Assembly (NCBI RefSeq): GCF_014195505.1
Contig: NZ_JACIBV010000001.1
Span: 8,432,001 to 8,496,000 of the forward strand
Length of the DNA stretch: 64,000 nt
Direction of reading: 5' to 3'
Source: Nonomuraea dietziae
GTDB taxonomy: Bacteria; Actinomycetota; Actinomycetes; Streptosporangiales; Streptosporangiaceae
The notes beneath the pieces are model-generated. The model saw only the letters and a list, made by a program, of their open reading frames with translations. It was not told where the DNA came from and made no database searches. The translations under genes and the position numbers were made by a program. This document shows, in pieces, positions 24,332-33,355 of the stretch; position 1 is the first letter of the stretch, and each line of letters begins with the position of its first letter.

Positions 24332-26440
24332 ATGCGGCCGGTAACAGATTTGCAGCGGAAGGTGGCGCCCTTCGAGGTCGTCACCGAGATGACCCCTTCC
24401 GGCGACCAGCCCACGGCCATCGCCGAGCTGGAGCGCAGGGTCCTGGGCGGGGAGAAGGACAACGTGCTGCTCGGCGCCACCGGCACCGGCAAGACCGCCA
24501 CGGTCGCCTGGCTGATCGAGCGGTTGCAGCGACCCGCCCTGGTCATGCAGCCCAACAAGACGCTGGCCGCGCAGTTCGCCAACGAGCTGCGGGAGATGCT
24601 GCCCAACAACGCCGTCGAATACTTCGTCTCCTACTACGACTACTACCAGCCCGAGGCCTACGTCCCGCAGAGCGACACCTACATCGAGAAGGACTCCTCG
24701 ATCAACGACGAGGTCGAGCGGCTGCGCCACTCGGCCACCAACTCGTTGCTGACCAGGCGCGACACCATCGTGGTCGCCTCCGTCTCGTGCATCTACGGCC
24801 TGGGCACCCCGCAGGAGTACGTCGACCGCATGGCCAGGCTCCGCGTCGGCATGGAGGTCGACCGCGACCAGCTGCTGCGCCGCCTGGTCGACATGCAGTA
24901 CACCCGCAACGACCTGGCCTTCACCAGGGGCACGTTCAGGGTGCGCGGCGACACGATCGAGATCATCCCCAAGTACGAAGAGCTGGCCGTCCGCATCGAG
25001 ATGTTCGGCGACGAGGTCGAGAAGCTCTCCACGATGCACCCGCTGACCGGCGACGTCATCACCGAGGACGAAGAGCTCTACATCTTCCCCGCCTCCCACT
25101 ACGTGGCGGGCGAGGAGCGCATGGCCAGGGCCGTCCAGAGCATCGAGGCCGAGCTGGTCGAGCGGCTGGCCGAGCTCGAGCGGCAGGGCAAGCTGCTCGA
25201 GGCGCAGCGCCTTCGCATGCGCACCACCTACGACATCGAGATGATGCGCCAGGTCGGCACCTGCTCGGGCATCGAGAACTACTCGCGTCACATGGACGGC
25301 CGTGAGGCGGGCAGCGCGCCCAACACGCTGCTCGACTACTTCCCCGAAGACTTCCTGCTCGTCCTCGACGAGTCGCACCAGACCGTGCCGCAGATCGGCG
25401 CCATGTACGAGGGTGACGCCTCCCGCAAGCGCACCCTCGTCGACCACGGCTTCCGCCTGCCGTCCGCGATGGACAACAGGCCGCTGAAGTGGGAGGAGTT
25501 CCTCGAGCGGATCGGCCAGACGGTCTACCTGTCGGCCACCCCCGGCGCCTACGAGCTGGGCAGGGTCAAGGGCGAGGTCGTCGAGCAGGTCATCCGCCCG
25601 ACCGGCCTGGTCGACCCCGAGGTCGTCATCAAGCCCACCAAGGGGCAGATCGACGACCTGGTGCACGAGATCCGCGAGCGCGCCGACAGGGACGAGCGGG
25701 TCCTGGTCACCACGCTGACCAAGAAGATGTCCGAAGACCTCACCGACTACCTGCTCGAGCTCGGCATCAGGGTGCGCTACCTGCACAGCGAGGTCGACAC
25801 GCTGCGCCGCATCGAGCTGCTGCGCGAGTTGCGGATGGGCGAGTACGACGTGCTGGTCGGCATCAACCTGCTGCGTGAGGGCCTCGACCTGCCCGAGGTG
25901 TCGCTGGTGGCCATCCTCGACGCCGACAAGGAGGGCTTCCTGCGCTCGGAGACCTCGCTGATCCAGACGATCGGCCGTGCGGCGCGAAACGTCTCCGGCC
26001 AGGTCCACATGTACGCCGACAAGATCACCCCCTCGATGGAGCGGGCGATCGAGGAGACCTCACGGCGGCGGGCCAAGCAGATCGCCTACAACGAGGCCAA
26101 CGGCGTCGACCCGCAGCCGCTGCGCAAGAAGATCGCCGACATCCTCGACTCGCTGCAGCGCGAGGACGCCGACACCGAGCAGCTGATGGGCAGCGGCAGG
26201 CAGCAGTCGCGCGGCAAGGCCCCCGTGCCGGGCTTCGCCGCTCGCCAGGCGGGACAGCACGCCAAGGCGATCGCGGGCGAGATGCCGCGGGCGCAGATGG
26301 AGTCGTTGATCGAGTCGCTGACCGAGCAGATGCACCAGTCGGCGGCGGACCTGCAGTTCGAGGTGGCGGCCCGGCTCCGCGACGAGATCAAGGAGCTCAA
26401 GCGGGAGCTGAGGGACATGCGTGAGGCAGGGGTGAAGTAG
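24332..26440 (+). CDS. uvrB: UvrABC excision repair helicase subunit B
   Basis: This 702-residue protein is the damage-verification subunit of nucleotide excision repair; it receives DNA from UvrA and recruits UvrC. Visible are the Walker A GATGTGKT (about residues 49-56), the damage-probing beta-hairpin YYDYYQPEAYVPQSDTYIEK, the DESH Walker B motif (about residues 345-348), the helicase motifs SATPGAYE and QTIGRAARN, and the C-terminal UVR motif (about 660-695) that contacts UvrC. Start MRPVTDLQ was chosen because an upstream extension is not conserved-looking. A TACAGT box at 24319-24324 would place the transcript start on this ATG (possible leaderless mRNA). Confidence 0.97.
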   Translation: MRPVTDLQRKVAPFEVVTEMTPSGDQPTAIAELERRVLGGEKDNVLLGATGTGKTATVAWLIERLQRPALVMQPNKTLAAQFANELREMLPNNAVEYFVSYYDYYQPEAYVPQSDTYIEKDSSINDEVERLRHSATNSLLTRRDTIVVASVSCIYGLGTPQEYVDRMARLRVGMEVDRDQLLRRLVDMQYTRNDLAFTRGTFRVRGDTIEIIPKYEELAVRIEMFGDEVEKLSTMHPLTGDVITEDEELYIFPASHYVAGEERMARAVQSIEAELVERLAELERQGKLLEAQRLRMRTTYDIEMMRQVGTCSGIENYSRHMDGREAGSAPNTLLDYFPEDFLLVLDESHQTVPQIGAMYEGDASRKRTLVDHGFRLPSAMDNRPLKWEEFLERIGQTVYLSATPGAYELGRVKGEVVEQVIRPTGLVDPEVVIKPTKGQIDDLVHEIRERADRDERVLVTTLTKKMSEDLTDYLLELGIRVRYLHSEVDTLRRIELLRELRMGEYDVLVGINLLREGLDLPEVSLVAILDADKEGFLRSETSLIQTIGRAARNVSGQVHMYADKITPSMERAIEETSRRRAKQIAYNEANGVDPQPLRKKIADILDSLQREDADTEQLMGSGRQQSRGKAPVPGFAARQAGQHAKAIAGEMPRAQMESLIESLTEQMHQSAADLQFEVAARLRDEIKELKRELRDMREAGVK

Positions 26441-26448
26441 CCCGTCGG

Positions 26449-26504
26449 TACGGCAGGCCCGGTCACGGCCATCGGGGGACCGGTGGCCGTCCGTCCATCA
26501 CGCG
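26449..26504. repeat. Dispersed intergenic element, copy B
   Basis: It lies in the 71-base gap between convergent uvrB and the GntR gene. It starts TACGGCAGGCC and ends CCGTCCGTCCATCACGCG, with an ACGGCCA...TGGCCGT inverted repeat (26465-26471 with 26484-26490). It matches copies A and C. In this position it could act as a transcription barrier, but that is inference. Confidence 0.6.
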
Positions 26505-26511
26505 TACTCCG

Positions 26512-27156
26512 TCAGGAGGCGGGGATGCGCGACATCATCCGCTCCATGCCGTTGACCCAGTTGACGCGCAGGGCCTCGGCGGCCTGAGGCAGGTCGCCGG
26601 CCATGAGGAGCTCGGCCACGCGGCAGTGCTCGGCCTGCTCGCGCTCCAGGGGCGTCTCGTCGCCCGCGAGCAGGTGGGCGTAGCGGCGCATCCCGGCCTT
26701 GACGCTGGTGATGAGATCCAGCAGGCGCTCGTTGCGGCAGCCGCTCAGCAGCAGGTCGTGCCACTCGTCGTCGTGGCGTTCTATCACCTGCTGCTCGGCG
26801 ACGCTGTCGGGGAAGTCGCGGGCCAGCGTGAGTAGCTTGGGCGCGATCTCGCGGAGGTAGGCGGGGTCGGAGCGCTCGAGCGCCAGCGACTCCAGCGCGG
26901 CGACGATCTCGCAGAGCTCCCTGAACTCCTTTCGGCTCACCGGTGCGAACCGGAACCCCTTGCCCTGGTTGCTTTCCAGCACGCCTTCGCCCGCCAAGGT
27001 GATCAGGGCCTCGCGCAGGGGAGTGCGGCTGACGCCGAGCTCGGTCGCCAGCGCGACCTCGTTGATGTCCGTCCCCGCGGCGAAGTCACCCCTATCGATC
27101 CTGCTCAGCAGCTCTTCCCTGATCTGCTCGCGTAGCGGTCGCCGCTCGATCGGCAT
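26512..27156 (-). CDS. GntR family (FadR/FCD) transcriptional regulator
   Basis: This 214-residue regulator has an N-terminal winged helix (about residues 5-70, with ELGVSRTPLREALITLAGEG as recognition region) and a C-terminal all-helical FCD ligand-binding domain, where Glu/Asp/His residues (for example HDDEWHDLLL, EHCRVAEL) usually bind a metal and a small acid. It is divergent from the GH42-led operon. A near-perfect inverted repeat lies in the shared 109-base promoter region, so it most likely controls that operon in response to a sugar acid or related pathway metabolite. Confidence 0.9.
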   Translation of the reverse strand: MPIERRPLREQIREELLSRIDRGDFAAGTDINEVALATELGVSRTPLREALITLAGEGVLESNQGKGFRFAPVSRKEFRELCEIVAALESLALERSDPAYLREIAPKLLTLARDFPDSVAEQQVIERHDDEWHDLLLSGCRNERLLDLITSVKAGMRRYAHLLAGDETPLEREQAEHCRVAELLMAGDLPQAAEALRVNWVNGMERMMSRIPAS

Positions 27157-27193
27157 GAGGCTCCTTAGGTCTTGGCCCTGATCTGCTTAGCGC

Positions 27194-27236
27194 TTGACGT
27201 AGTACAAAATACTACACTATGAATTCTGAATACAGA
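27194..27236. promoter_or_regulatory. GntR operator and GH42 operon promoter
   Basis: GTAGTACAAAATACTAC (27199-27215) is an inverted repeat with 6-base arms around a 5-base centre, of the kind bound by FCD-type GntR dimers. It sits between TTGACG (27194-27199) and TATGAA (27218-27223), an 18-bp-spaced promoter pointing to the GH42 gene, so binding would block polymerase. A second weaker dyad, TCTGAATACAGA, follows at about 27225-27236. This stretch is strikingly AT-rich against its surroundings. Confidence 0.65.
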
Positions 27237-27265
27237 TTTATGGACAGCCAGAAAGGATCATTGGA

Positions 27266-29233
27266 GTGCGCCTGACCCGAGTGCCGGGGCTGCTGTTCGG
27301 CGGTGACTACAACCCCGAGCAATGGCCGGAGGAGGTCTGGGCCGAGGACGTCCGGCTCATGGCCGAGGCCGGGGTCACCATGGCCACCGTCGCGGTCTTC
27401 TCCTGGTCGCGGCTCGAGCCCGCGCAGGGCGTGTACGACTTCGGGTGGCTGGACCGCGTCCTCGACCTGCTCCACGAGCACGGGGTGTCCGCCGACCTGG
27501 CCACCGCGACCGCCACCCCGCCGCCCTGGCTGGTTCGGGCGCACCCGGAGGTCATGCCGGTCGACGCCCATGGAGTGCGGCTGGAGTTCGGCTCCCGGCA
27601 GGGATACTGCCCCAGCTCGCCGATCTTCCGCGAGCACACCGTGCGCCTCGCGACGGCGATCGCCACCCGGTACGCCGAGCATCCGGCGCTGGCGATGTGG
27701 CACGTCGGCAACGAGTACGCCGACCACACGCTCGAATGCTTCTGCCCCGAGTCCGCCCGCCACTTCCGCGCCTGGCTCCAGGCCCGCTACGGCACGGTCG
27801 GCGCGCTGAACGCCGCCTGGGGCACCTCCTGCTGGGGTCAGCACTACACGGGTTTCGAGCAGATCGAGCCGCCCCGCAAGGCGCCGGGCCCCGTCAACCC
27901 GGCCCAACTTCTCGACTGGCGCCGCTTCTGCAGCGACACCCTGCTGGAGCTGTTCACCGCCGAGCGGGACGCGCTGCGCGAGGTCACGCCGGCCGTTCCG
28001 GTCACCACGAACTTCATGAGCATCCTGCACGGTCTCGACTACTGGTCGTGGGCGGCGGCCGAGGATCTGGTGAGCGACGACGCCTACCCCGACCCTGCCG
28101 ACCCCGAGTCGCACGTGGCGGTCGCCCTCAGCTATGACCTCATGCGCTCGCTCAAGCGACGCCCCTGGCTGCTGCTGGAGTCGGCGCCGTCGGCGGTGTC
28201 GTGGCGCGAGGTCAACGTGCCCAAGCCGCCCGGCATGATGCGCCTGCACAGCCTCCAGGCGGTGGCCCACGGCGCCGACGGAGTGATGTTCTTCCAGTGG
28301 CGACAGGCGAAGTACGGTCCGGAGAAGTTCCACTCGGCCCTGCTCCCGCACGGGGGTACCGCGACGCGCGGCTGGCAGGACACGCTGCGGCTCGGCGCGG
28401 ACCTCCGGCGGCTTGCCGAGGTCGCGGGCACCGCCACGCGCGCCGAGGTGGCGCTCGTCCTGGGCTGGGACAGCTGGTGGGGCCTGGAGGCGCCGGAGTC
28501 GATGCCGTCGAACCGCCTCAAGCTCAAGGACCTGCTGCTGGCCTGGTACGCGCCGCTGCACGCCCGCGGGATCGCCGTCGACCTGGCGCCCCCTGACCGC
28601 GACCTGTCGGCCTACCGCGTGGTGATCGTGCCCAACCTCTACCTGTGCACGGCCGAGCAGGCCAAGGCGCTGGCGTCGGTCACGGGCGAGCTGGTCGTCG
28701 GCCCGTTCAGCGGCGTGGTCGACGAGTCGGACCAGGTCCACGACGGCGGCGCCCCCGGCCCGCTCCGCGAGCTGCTGGGGGTCGCGATCGACGAGTTCTG
28801 GCCGCTCGCCGACGGCGTCACCCAGCGGGTACGGCACGCCGGTGGCGACGTCGGCCTCGCCAGGACGTGGGCGGAGTGGCCGCGCGTGGTCGGCGACGCC
28901 GTGGAGGTCCTGGCCCGCTACGAGGGCGGAGACCTGGACGGCCTGCCCGCCATCACCCGCAACGGCCACGCCACCTACCTCAGCTGCCTCCTCGACGACC
29001 TCAGGCCCGTCCTCGACCGCGTGCTGCACGACGTCCCGGCTCTGGACGTCCCCCTCGGCGTCGAGGCCACCCGGCGGGAGAACCACCTCTTCCTGCTCAA
29101 CCACACCAGCACCCCGCAGCAGGTCGCCCTTCCGCAGCCAGGCAGGGACCTGCTCAGCGAAACCGACCTGCGAGGGGTCATCACCCTCGCCGCGCGCGAC
29201 GCCGTCGTGCTCAGGATCGAAGGAGACACGTGA
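27266..29233 (+). CDS. Glycoside hydrolase family 42 (beta-galactosidase-like)
   Basis: This 655-residue retaining glycosidase releases terminal beta-galactose or related sugars from oligosaccharides. The TIM barrel opens with GGDYNPEQWPEEVW (12-25); the acid/base Glu is in MWHVGNEYADH (about residue 150) and the nucleophile Glu in LLLESAPSAVSW (about 304). A trimerisation/Rossmann-like domain and a short beta domain follow, as usual in GH42. There is no signal peptide, so it acts on imported oligosaccharides. GTG start; GAAAGGA lies 8 bases upstream. It is the first gene of the operon and overlaps the next in a GTGA. Confidence 0.92.
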   Translation: MRLTRVPGLLFGGDYNPEQWPEEVWAEDVRLMAEAGVTMATVAVFSWSRLEPAQGVYDFGWLDRVLDLLHEHGVSADLATATATPPPWLVRAHPEVMPVDAHGVRLEFGSRQGYCPSSPIFREHTVRLATAIATRYAEHPALAMWHVGNEYADHTLECFCPESARHFRAWLQARYGTVGALNAAWGTSCWGQHYTGFEQIEPPRKAPGPVNPAQLLDWRRFCSDTLLELFTAERDALREVTPAVPVTTNFMSILHGLDYWSWAAAEDLVSDDAYPDPADPESHVAVALSYDLMRSLKRRPWLLLESAPSAVSWREVNVPKPPGMMRLHSLQAVAHGADGVMFFQWRQAKYGPEKFHSALLPHGGTATRGWQDTLRLGADLRRLAEVAGTATRAEVALVLGWDSWWGLEAPESMPSNRLKLKDLLLAWYAPLHARGIAVDLAPPDRDLSAYRVVIVPNLYLCTAEQAKALASVTGELVVGPFSGVVDESDQVHDGGAPGPLRELLGVAIDEFWPLADGVTQRVRHAGGDVGLARTWAEWPRVVGDAVEVLARYEGGDLDGLPAITRNGHATYLSCLLDDLRPVLDRVLHDVPALDVPLGVEATRRENHLFLLNHTSTPQQVALPQPGRDLLSETDLRGVITLAARDAVVLRIEGDT

Positions 29234-30555
29234 CGCACCCGTACATTCCGAACGCCGAGCCAGGCGTGCGGGCCGAGATGCTCGCCGCCATCGGCGCGTC
29301 GAGCGTCGAGGAGTTCTACGCCGACATCCCGGCGGACCTGCGCCTGGCCCGGCCACTCGACCTCCCGGAGCCCCTCACGGCCGAGCACGACCTCGTGCGC
29401 CACATGAAGGGCCTGTTCGACCGCGTCACCGACACCGAGGAGGCACTGAGCTTCCTCGGGCACGGCTGCTACCCCCATTACGTGCCGGCCGTCTGCGACG
29501 AGGTGAACTCCCGGAGCGAGTTCCTGACCGCCTACGCCGGTGAGCCGTACGAGGACCACGGACGGTTCCAGGCCCTGTTCGAGTACGTCAGCATGATGGG
29601 CGAACTGCTCGAGATGGACGTGGTCAACGTCCCCACCTACGACGGCTTCCAGGCGGCGGGCACGGCCCTGCGCATGGCCTGCCGCTACACCAGTCGCTCG
29701 AAGGTGCTCGTCAGCGGGGCCGTCAGCGCCGACAAGCTGAGCAAGCTGCGCGACTTCCTCAGCCCGGACATCGAGATCGCCCTCGCCCCTGCGGGCGAGA
29801 GCGGCGAGATCTCCGTGGCGGAGTTCGACGACTCCTACGCGGCGATCTACCTGGAGACCCCCAACGTCTACGGCGTCGTCGAGACGCGCGGACGGGAGCT
29901 GGCCGACCTCGCCCACGCGCACGGCGCGCTGCTCGTGGTCAGCGCCGATCCCATCTCGCTGGGAGTCCTCGCCCCGCCCTCCTCCTACGGCGCCGACATC
30001 GCCTGCGGAGACATCCAGTCGCTCGGCATGCACCAGAGCTACGGCGGCGGCCACGCCGGGTACATCGCCACGGCCGACCATGAGCCCCTGGTGGCCGAGT
30101 TCCCCTCGCGGCTGTTCGGCATCGCCCCCACCAAGGTGCCCGGCGAGTACGGCTTCGGCGACGTCTTCTACGACCGCACCTCCTTCGCCCTGCGCGAGGA
30201 GGGCAAGGAATGGGTGGGAACCGCCGCGGCCCTCTGGGGCATCACGGCCGGCGTCTACCTGGCTCTCATGGGGCCGCAGGGCATGCGGGACCTGGGCGAG
30301 ACCATCCTGGCCCGCACCCGCTACGCCATGGACGCCCTCGCCGGGTCCGTCACGGTGCTGCACCGGGAGGCGATCCACTTCCGCGAATTCGCCATCGAGG
30401 TGCCCTCGAGCGCGGCCCTGCTCGACGGGTTGCGCGCCCGCGGCATCTACGGCGGCGTCGCCCTCGACGACCGCACGGTGCTGGTCTGCGTGACCGAACG
30501 CCATTCCATCACTGACATCGACCGTCTCGCCGCTGCCGTCCAGGAGGTGCTGTGA
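29230..30555 (+). CDS. Glycine dehydrogenase subunit 1-like protein (GcvPA family)
   Basis: This 441-residue protein resembles the alpha subunit of the two-subunit P-protein, a PLP-dependent glycine decarboxylase. Family signatures include the N-terminal HPYIPNAEPGVRAEMLAAIG, SVEEFYADIP, FLGHGCYPHYVPAV and SRSEFLTAYAG. The usual PYQPEISQG loop is replaced by EPYEDHG, so the substrate pocket may differ. GTG start with AGGAG 4-5 bases upstream; it overlaps the GH42 stop and the next start in GTGA junctions. No gcvT, gcvH or lpd is nearby, which is unexpected for glycine cleavage. The family call is firm; the substrate is not. Confidence 0.8.
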   Translation: MTHPYIPNAEPGVRAEMLAAIGASSVEEFYADIPADLRLARPLDLPEPLTAEHDLVRHMKGLFDRVTDTEEALSFLGHGCYPHYVPAVCDEVNSRSEFLTAYAGEPYEDHGRFQALFEYVSMMGELLEMDVVNVPTYDGFQAAGTALRMACRYTSRSKVLVSGAVSADKLSKLRDFLSPDIEIALAPAGESGEISVAEFDDSYAAIYLETPNVYGVVETRGRELADLAHAHGALLVVSADPISLGVLAPPSSYGADIACGDIQSLGMHQSYGGGHAGYIATADHEPLVAEFPSRLFGIAPTKVPGEYGFGDVFYDRTSFALREEGKEWVGTAAALWGITAGVYLALMGPQGMRDLGETILARTRYAMDALAGSVTVLHREAIHFREFAIEVPSSAALLDGLRARGIYGGVALDDRTVLVCVTERHSITDIDRLAAAVQEVL

Positions 30556-32093
30556 ACACCGCGGAATCCTTCGCCGAGCTCCCAGTCGCGCCGAAGCCAC
30601 CGCTACGCCGCTTCCACCAGGCCCGCTGGGACGAGCCGATCATCTTCGAGCTGTCCGCCCCCGGCCGCCGCGGCCTCGCCGTGCCGGAGGCGGGCGCCCC
30701 GCCGGTGGAACTCCCCGAGACCGTCCGCCGCGCCGAGCCCCCGAAACTGCCCGAGATGTCGCAGCTGCACGTGCTGCGGCACTACCTGCGCCTGTCGCAG
30801 GAGAACCTCGGTGTCGACCTCAACATCGACGTCGGTCAGGGCACCTGCACGATGAAGTACAGCCCCAAGGTCAACGACCGGTTCGCCGCCGCGATCGCCG
30901 AGCTGCACCCGCTCCAGCACGAGGAGACCGTGCAGGGCGTGCTGGAAATCTACTGGCGGCTCGAACGGATGCTGGCGGAGATCTCCGGCATGTCCAGGGT
31001 CTCCCTCCAGCCCGGATCCGGGTCGGCCGCCATCTACGCGAACATCGCCATGATCCGCGCCTACCACGCCGCCAACGGCGAGGGCCACCGCGACCAGGTC
31101 ATCACCACGATGTTCTCCCACCCGTCGAACGCCGCCTGCGCCAAGACCGCCGGCTACGAAGTGATCACGCTGATGCCGGACGCCGACGGCTACCCGGACA
31201 TCGAGGCGCTGCGCGCGGCCGTCGGCCCCCGTACCGCCGCGCTGATGATCACCAATCCGGAGGACACCGGCATCTTCAACCCCCGGATCAGGGAGTTCGT
31301 CGAGCTGGTGCACTCGGTGGGCGGCCTGGCCTGCTACGACCAGGCCAACGCCAACGGCATCCTCGGCATCACCAGGGCCCGCGACGCCGGGTTCGACCTG
31401 TGCCACTTCAACCTGCACAAGACGTTCTCCACCCCGCACGCCTGCGGCGGCCCCGCGGCGGGCGCGTGCGGCGTCTCGGCGGCGCTGGAGCCGTTCCTGC
31501 CCGGCCCGGTCGTCACCTTCGACGGCGCCACGTACGGGATGGAGACCCCGCCCAGCTCGATCGGCAAGGTGCGCCCGTTCCTCGGCGTCACCCCCAACAT
31601 CGTCCGCGCCTACGCGTGGATCATGGCCATGGGCGCCGAGGGACTGCGGCAGGTGGCCGAGACGGCCGTGCTCAACAACAACTATCTGATGCACAAGATC
31701 CTGCAGATCCCCGGCGCGTCGGCGCCGTGGGACAAGCGGCGCGTCGAACAGGTGCGCTACTCCTGGCAGGAGCTCTCGGAGGAGACAGGGGTCCACTCCG
31801 AGGAGATCGGCGTCCGGGCGGCCGACTTCGGCGTGCACTACTGGACCAGCCACCACCCGTACCTGGTGCCTGAGCCTTTCACGCTGGAGCCGACGGAGTC
31901 GTACTCGAAGGAGGACCTCGACGAGTACGCCGCCATCCTGGCCCACGTGGCCTCCGAGGCGCGCACGGATCCCGAGTTCGTCAAGGGCGCGCCGTACAAC
32001 CAGAGCGTGCACAAGATCGACACGACATCGCTCGACGACCCCAAGGCGTGGGCGCCCACCTGGCGCGCCTACGTTCGTAAGCACCTGTCATGA
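30552..32093 (+). CDS. Glycine dehydrogenase subunit 2-like protein (GcvPB family)
   Basis: This 513-residue partner of the preceding gene carries the PLP-binding lysine in FNLHKTFSTPHA (Lys at about 289). GTCTMKYSPKVND and HEETVQGVLEIYWRLE match the family, but the usual AAGAHGE-type loop is GSGSAAIYAN and GGGGPG is CGGPAAG. Together with the altered loop in subunit 1, this suggests a decarboxylase with a changed amino-acid substrate. Two-subunit P-proteins are unusual in actinomycetes, which normally have the fused form. Start GTG in a GTGA overlap; stop overlaps the next gene in an ATGA, so subunits are made in step. Confidence 0.82.
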   Translation: MNTAESFAELPVAPKPPLRRFHQARWDEPIIFELSAPGRRGLAVPEAGAPPVELPETVRRAEPPKLPEMSQLHVLRHYLRLSQENLGVDLNIDVGQGTCTMKYSPKVNDRFAAAIAELHPLQHEETVQGVLEIYWRLERMLAEISGMSRVSLQPGSGSAAIYANIAMIRAYHAANGEGHRDQVITTMFSHPSNAACAKTAGYEVITLMPDADGYPDIEALRAAVGPRTAALMITNPEDTGIFNPRIREFVELVHSVGGLACYDQANANGILGITRARDAGFDLCHFNLHKTFSTPHACGGPAAGACGVSAALEPFLPGPVVTFDGATYGMETPPSSIGKVRPFLGVTPNIVRAYAWIMAMGAEGLRQVAETAVLNNNYLMHKILQIPGASAPWDKRRVEQVRYSWQELSEETGVHSEEIGVRAADFGVHYWTSHHPYLVPEPFTLEPTESYSKEDLDEYAAILAHVASEARTDPEFVKGAPYNQSVHKIDTTSLDDPKAWAPTWRAYVRKHLS

Positions 32094-33355
32094 CCTCCGA
32101 CGTCGCCGCCCCGCGGAATCCCGTCCCCTTTCCTGACCGCGAAGTGGTGGTCGGGCTGGTCGTCAACCCGGTGGCCGGGCTGGGCGGGGCGGCGGGCCTC
32201 AAAGGCAGCGACGGCGAGCAGGTGCAGCGCGAGGCCCTGGCCAGGGGTGCGACGCCCCGGGCGGGGGAGCGGGCGGCGCGCGCCGTCCGCGCTCTCCTGG
32301 CCCGCCGCCCCGGCACCCGCGTGGTCACGGTGCCGGGCTCGATGGGCGAGCACAGCGCTCGCGACGCCGGAGCGCCCTGCGTCCTGGTGCGACCGTCACC
32401 CTCGTCCTCGGCCGATCCCGGATCGGCCGGCGCCACCACGGCACGGGACACGCGCCGGGCGGTCCTCGCGCTCGCCGACGTCGATCTGCTGCTGTTCGCG
32501 GGGGGTGACGGGACCGCGCGGGACGTCCTCGACGCGGTCCGCGAGCTCGGCGACCAGGCGCCGCCCGTGCTGGGGATCCCGGCAGGGGTGAAGGTCTACT
32601 CGGGGTGCTTCGCCGTCAGCCCTGCCGCGGCGGGGTTCCTCGCCGCGGGGTACGCCTCCGGCCTGCGGCACGGGCCGGGGACGGCGGGCGCCGGCACGGT
32701 GGAGGCCGAGGTGGTGGATCTCGACGAGGATCGCTACCGGCAGGGGCTGGTCAGCCCACGCCTCTACGGGAGCCTGCGGGTGCCCGCCGCCAGGGCGGCC
32801 CTGTCGGGACGGAAGTCCGGCTCCTCCGGAGTCGTCCCCGCCTCCGTCGAGGGCATCGCGCGGGAGGTCGTGGCCCGCATGCGGCCAGGTGTCCGCTACG
32901 TCCTTGGCCCCGGCGCCACCACGCAGGCGGTCGGCCGCGAGCTCGGGCTCACGACCACGCTGCTCGGGGTGGACGTGGTCGAGGCCGACGACGGGGGCGT
33001 GCTGGTCGCGGGCGACGTCTCCGAGGCGGAGCTGTTCGCTCTCGTCACCGGCAGGGAGGCGGTCGTCGTGCTGTCGGTGATCGGCGGGCAGGGGTTCGTC
33101 CTCGGCCGCGGGAACCAGCAGGTGTCCCCCAGAGTGATCGACGCGGTCATCGGGTGCGGGGACGCCACAGGCCGGCGGCTGCTCGTGCTGGCCACCCCGC
33201 AGAAGCTGGCCGCGTTGCGGGGACGGCCGCTGCTGGCCGACAGCGGCGACGAGGGCCTCGACCGGAAGCTCACCGGGCACGTCCAGGTGATCACCGGGTA
33301 CCGCGAGAGCACGATTTACCAGATCTGTACGGCAAGTGAGGAGTTTCAGGGATGA
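32090..33355 (+). CDS. AcoX-like ATP-NAD kinase family protein
   Basis: This 421-residue protein of the NAD kinase superfamily (the group including AcoX from acetoin loci) has VVGLVVNPVAGLGGAAG at the N-terminus, the signature GGDGTARDVLDAV (about residue 139) and a C-terminal domain ending GTARE-like VQVITGYRESTIYQI. NAD kinases make NADP; this branch is poorly characterised, and the true substrate may be another nucleotide or a sugar-derived molecule. It is coupled by ATGA overlaps to both neighbours. The segment from about 50 to 125 contains an Ala/Arg/Ser-rich insertion not typical of short NAD kinases. Confidence 0.78.
   Translation: MTSDVAAPRNPVPFPDREVVVGLVVNPVAGLGGAAGLKGSDGEQVQREALARGATPRAGERAARAVRALLARRPGTRVVTVPGSMGEHSARDAGAPCVLVRPSPSSSADPGSAGATTARDTRRAVLALADVDLLLFAGGDGTARDVLDAVRELGDQAPPVLGIPAGVKVYSGCFAVSPAAAGFLAAGYASGLRHGPGTAGAGTVEAEVVDLDEDRYRQGLVSPRLYGSLRVPAARAALSGRKSGSSGVVPASVEGIAREVVARMRPGVRYVLGPGATTQAVGRELGLTTTLLGVDVVEADDGGVLVAGDVSEAELFALVTGREAVVVLSVIGGQGFVLGRGNQQVSPRVIDAVIGCGDATGRRLLVLATPQKLAALRGRPLLADSGDEGLDRKLTGHVQVITGYRESTIYQICTASEEFQG

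Noticed and set aside
29230..32093. Calling the pair glycine cleavage genes gcvPA/gcvPB outright
   Set aside because: Substrate-loop motifs differ from true glycine dehydrogenases and gcvT/gcvH are absent, so the function is left open.
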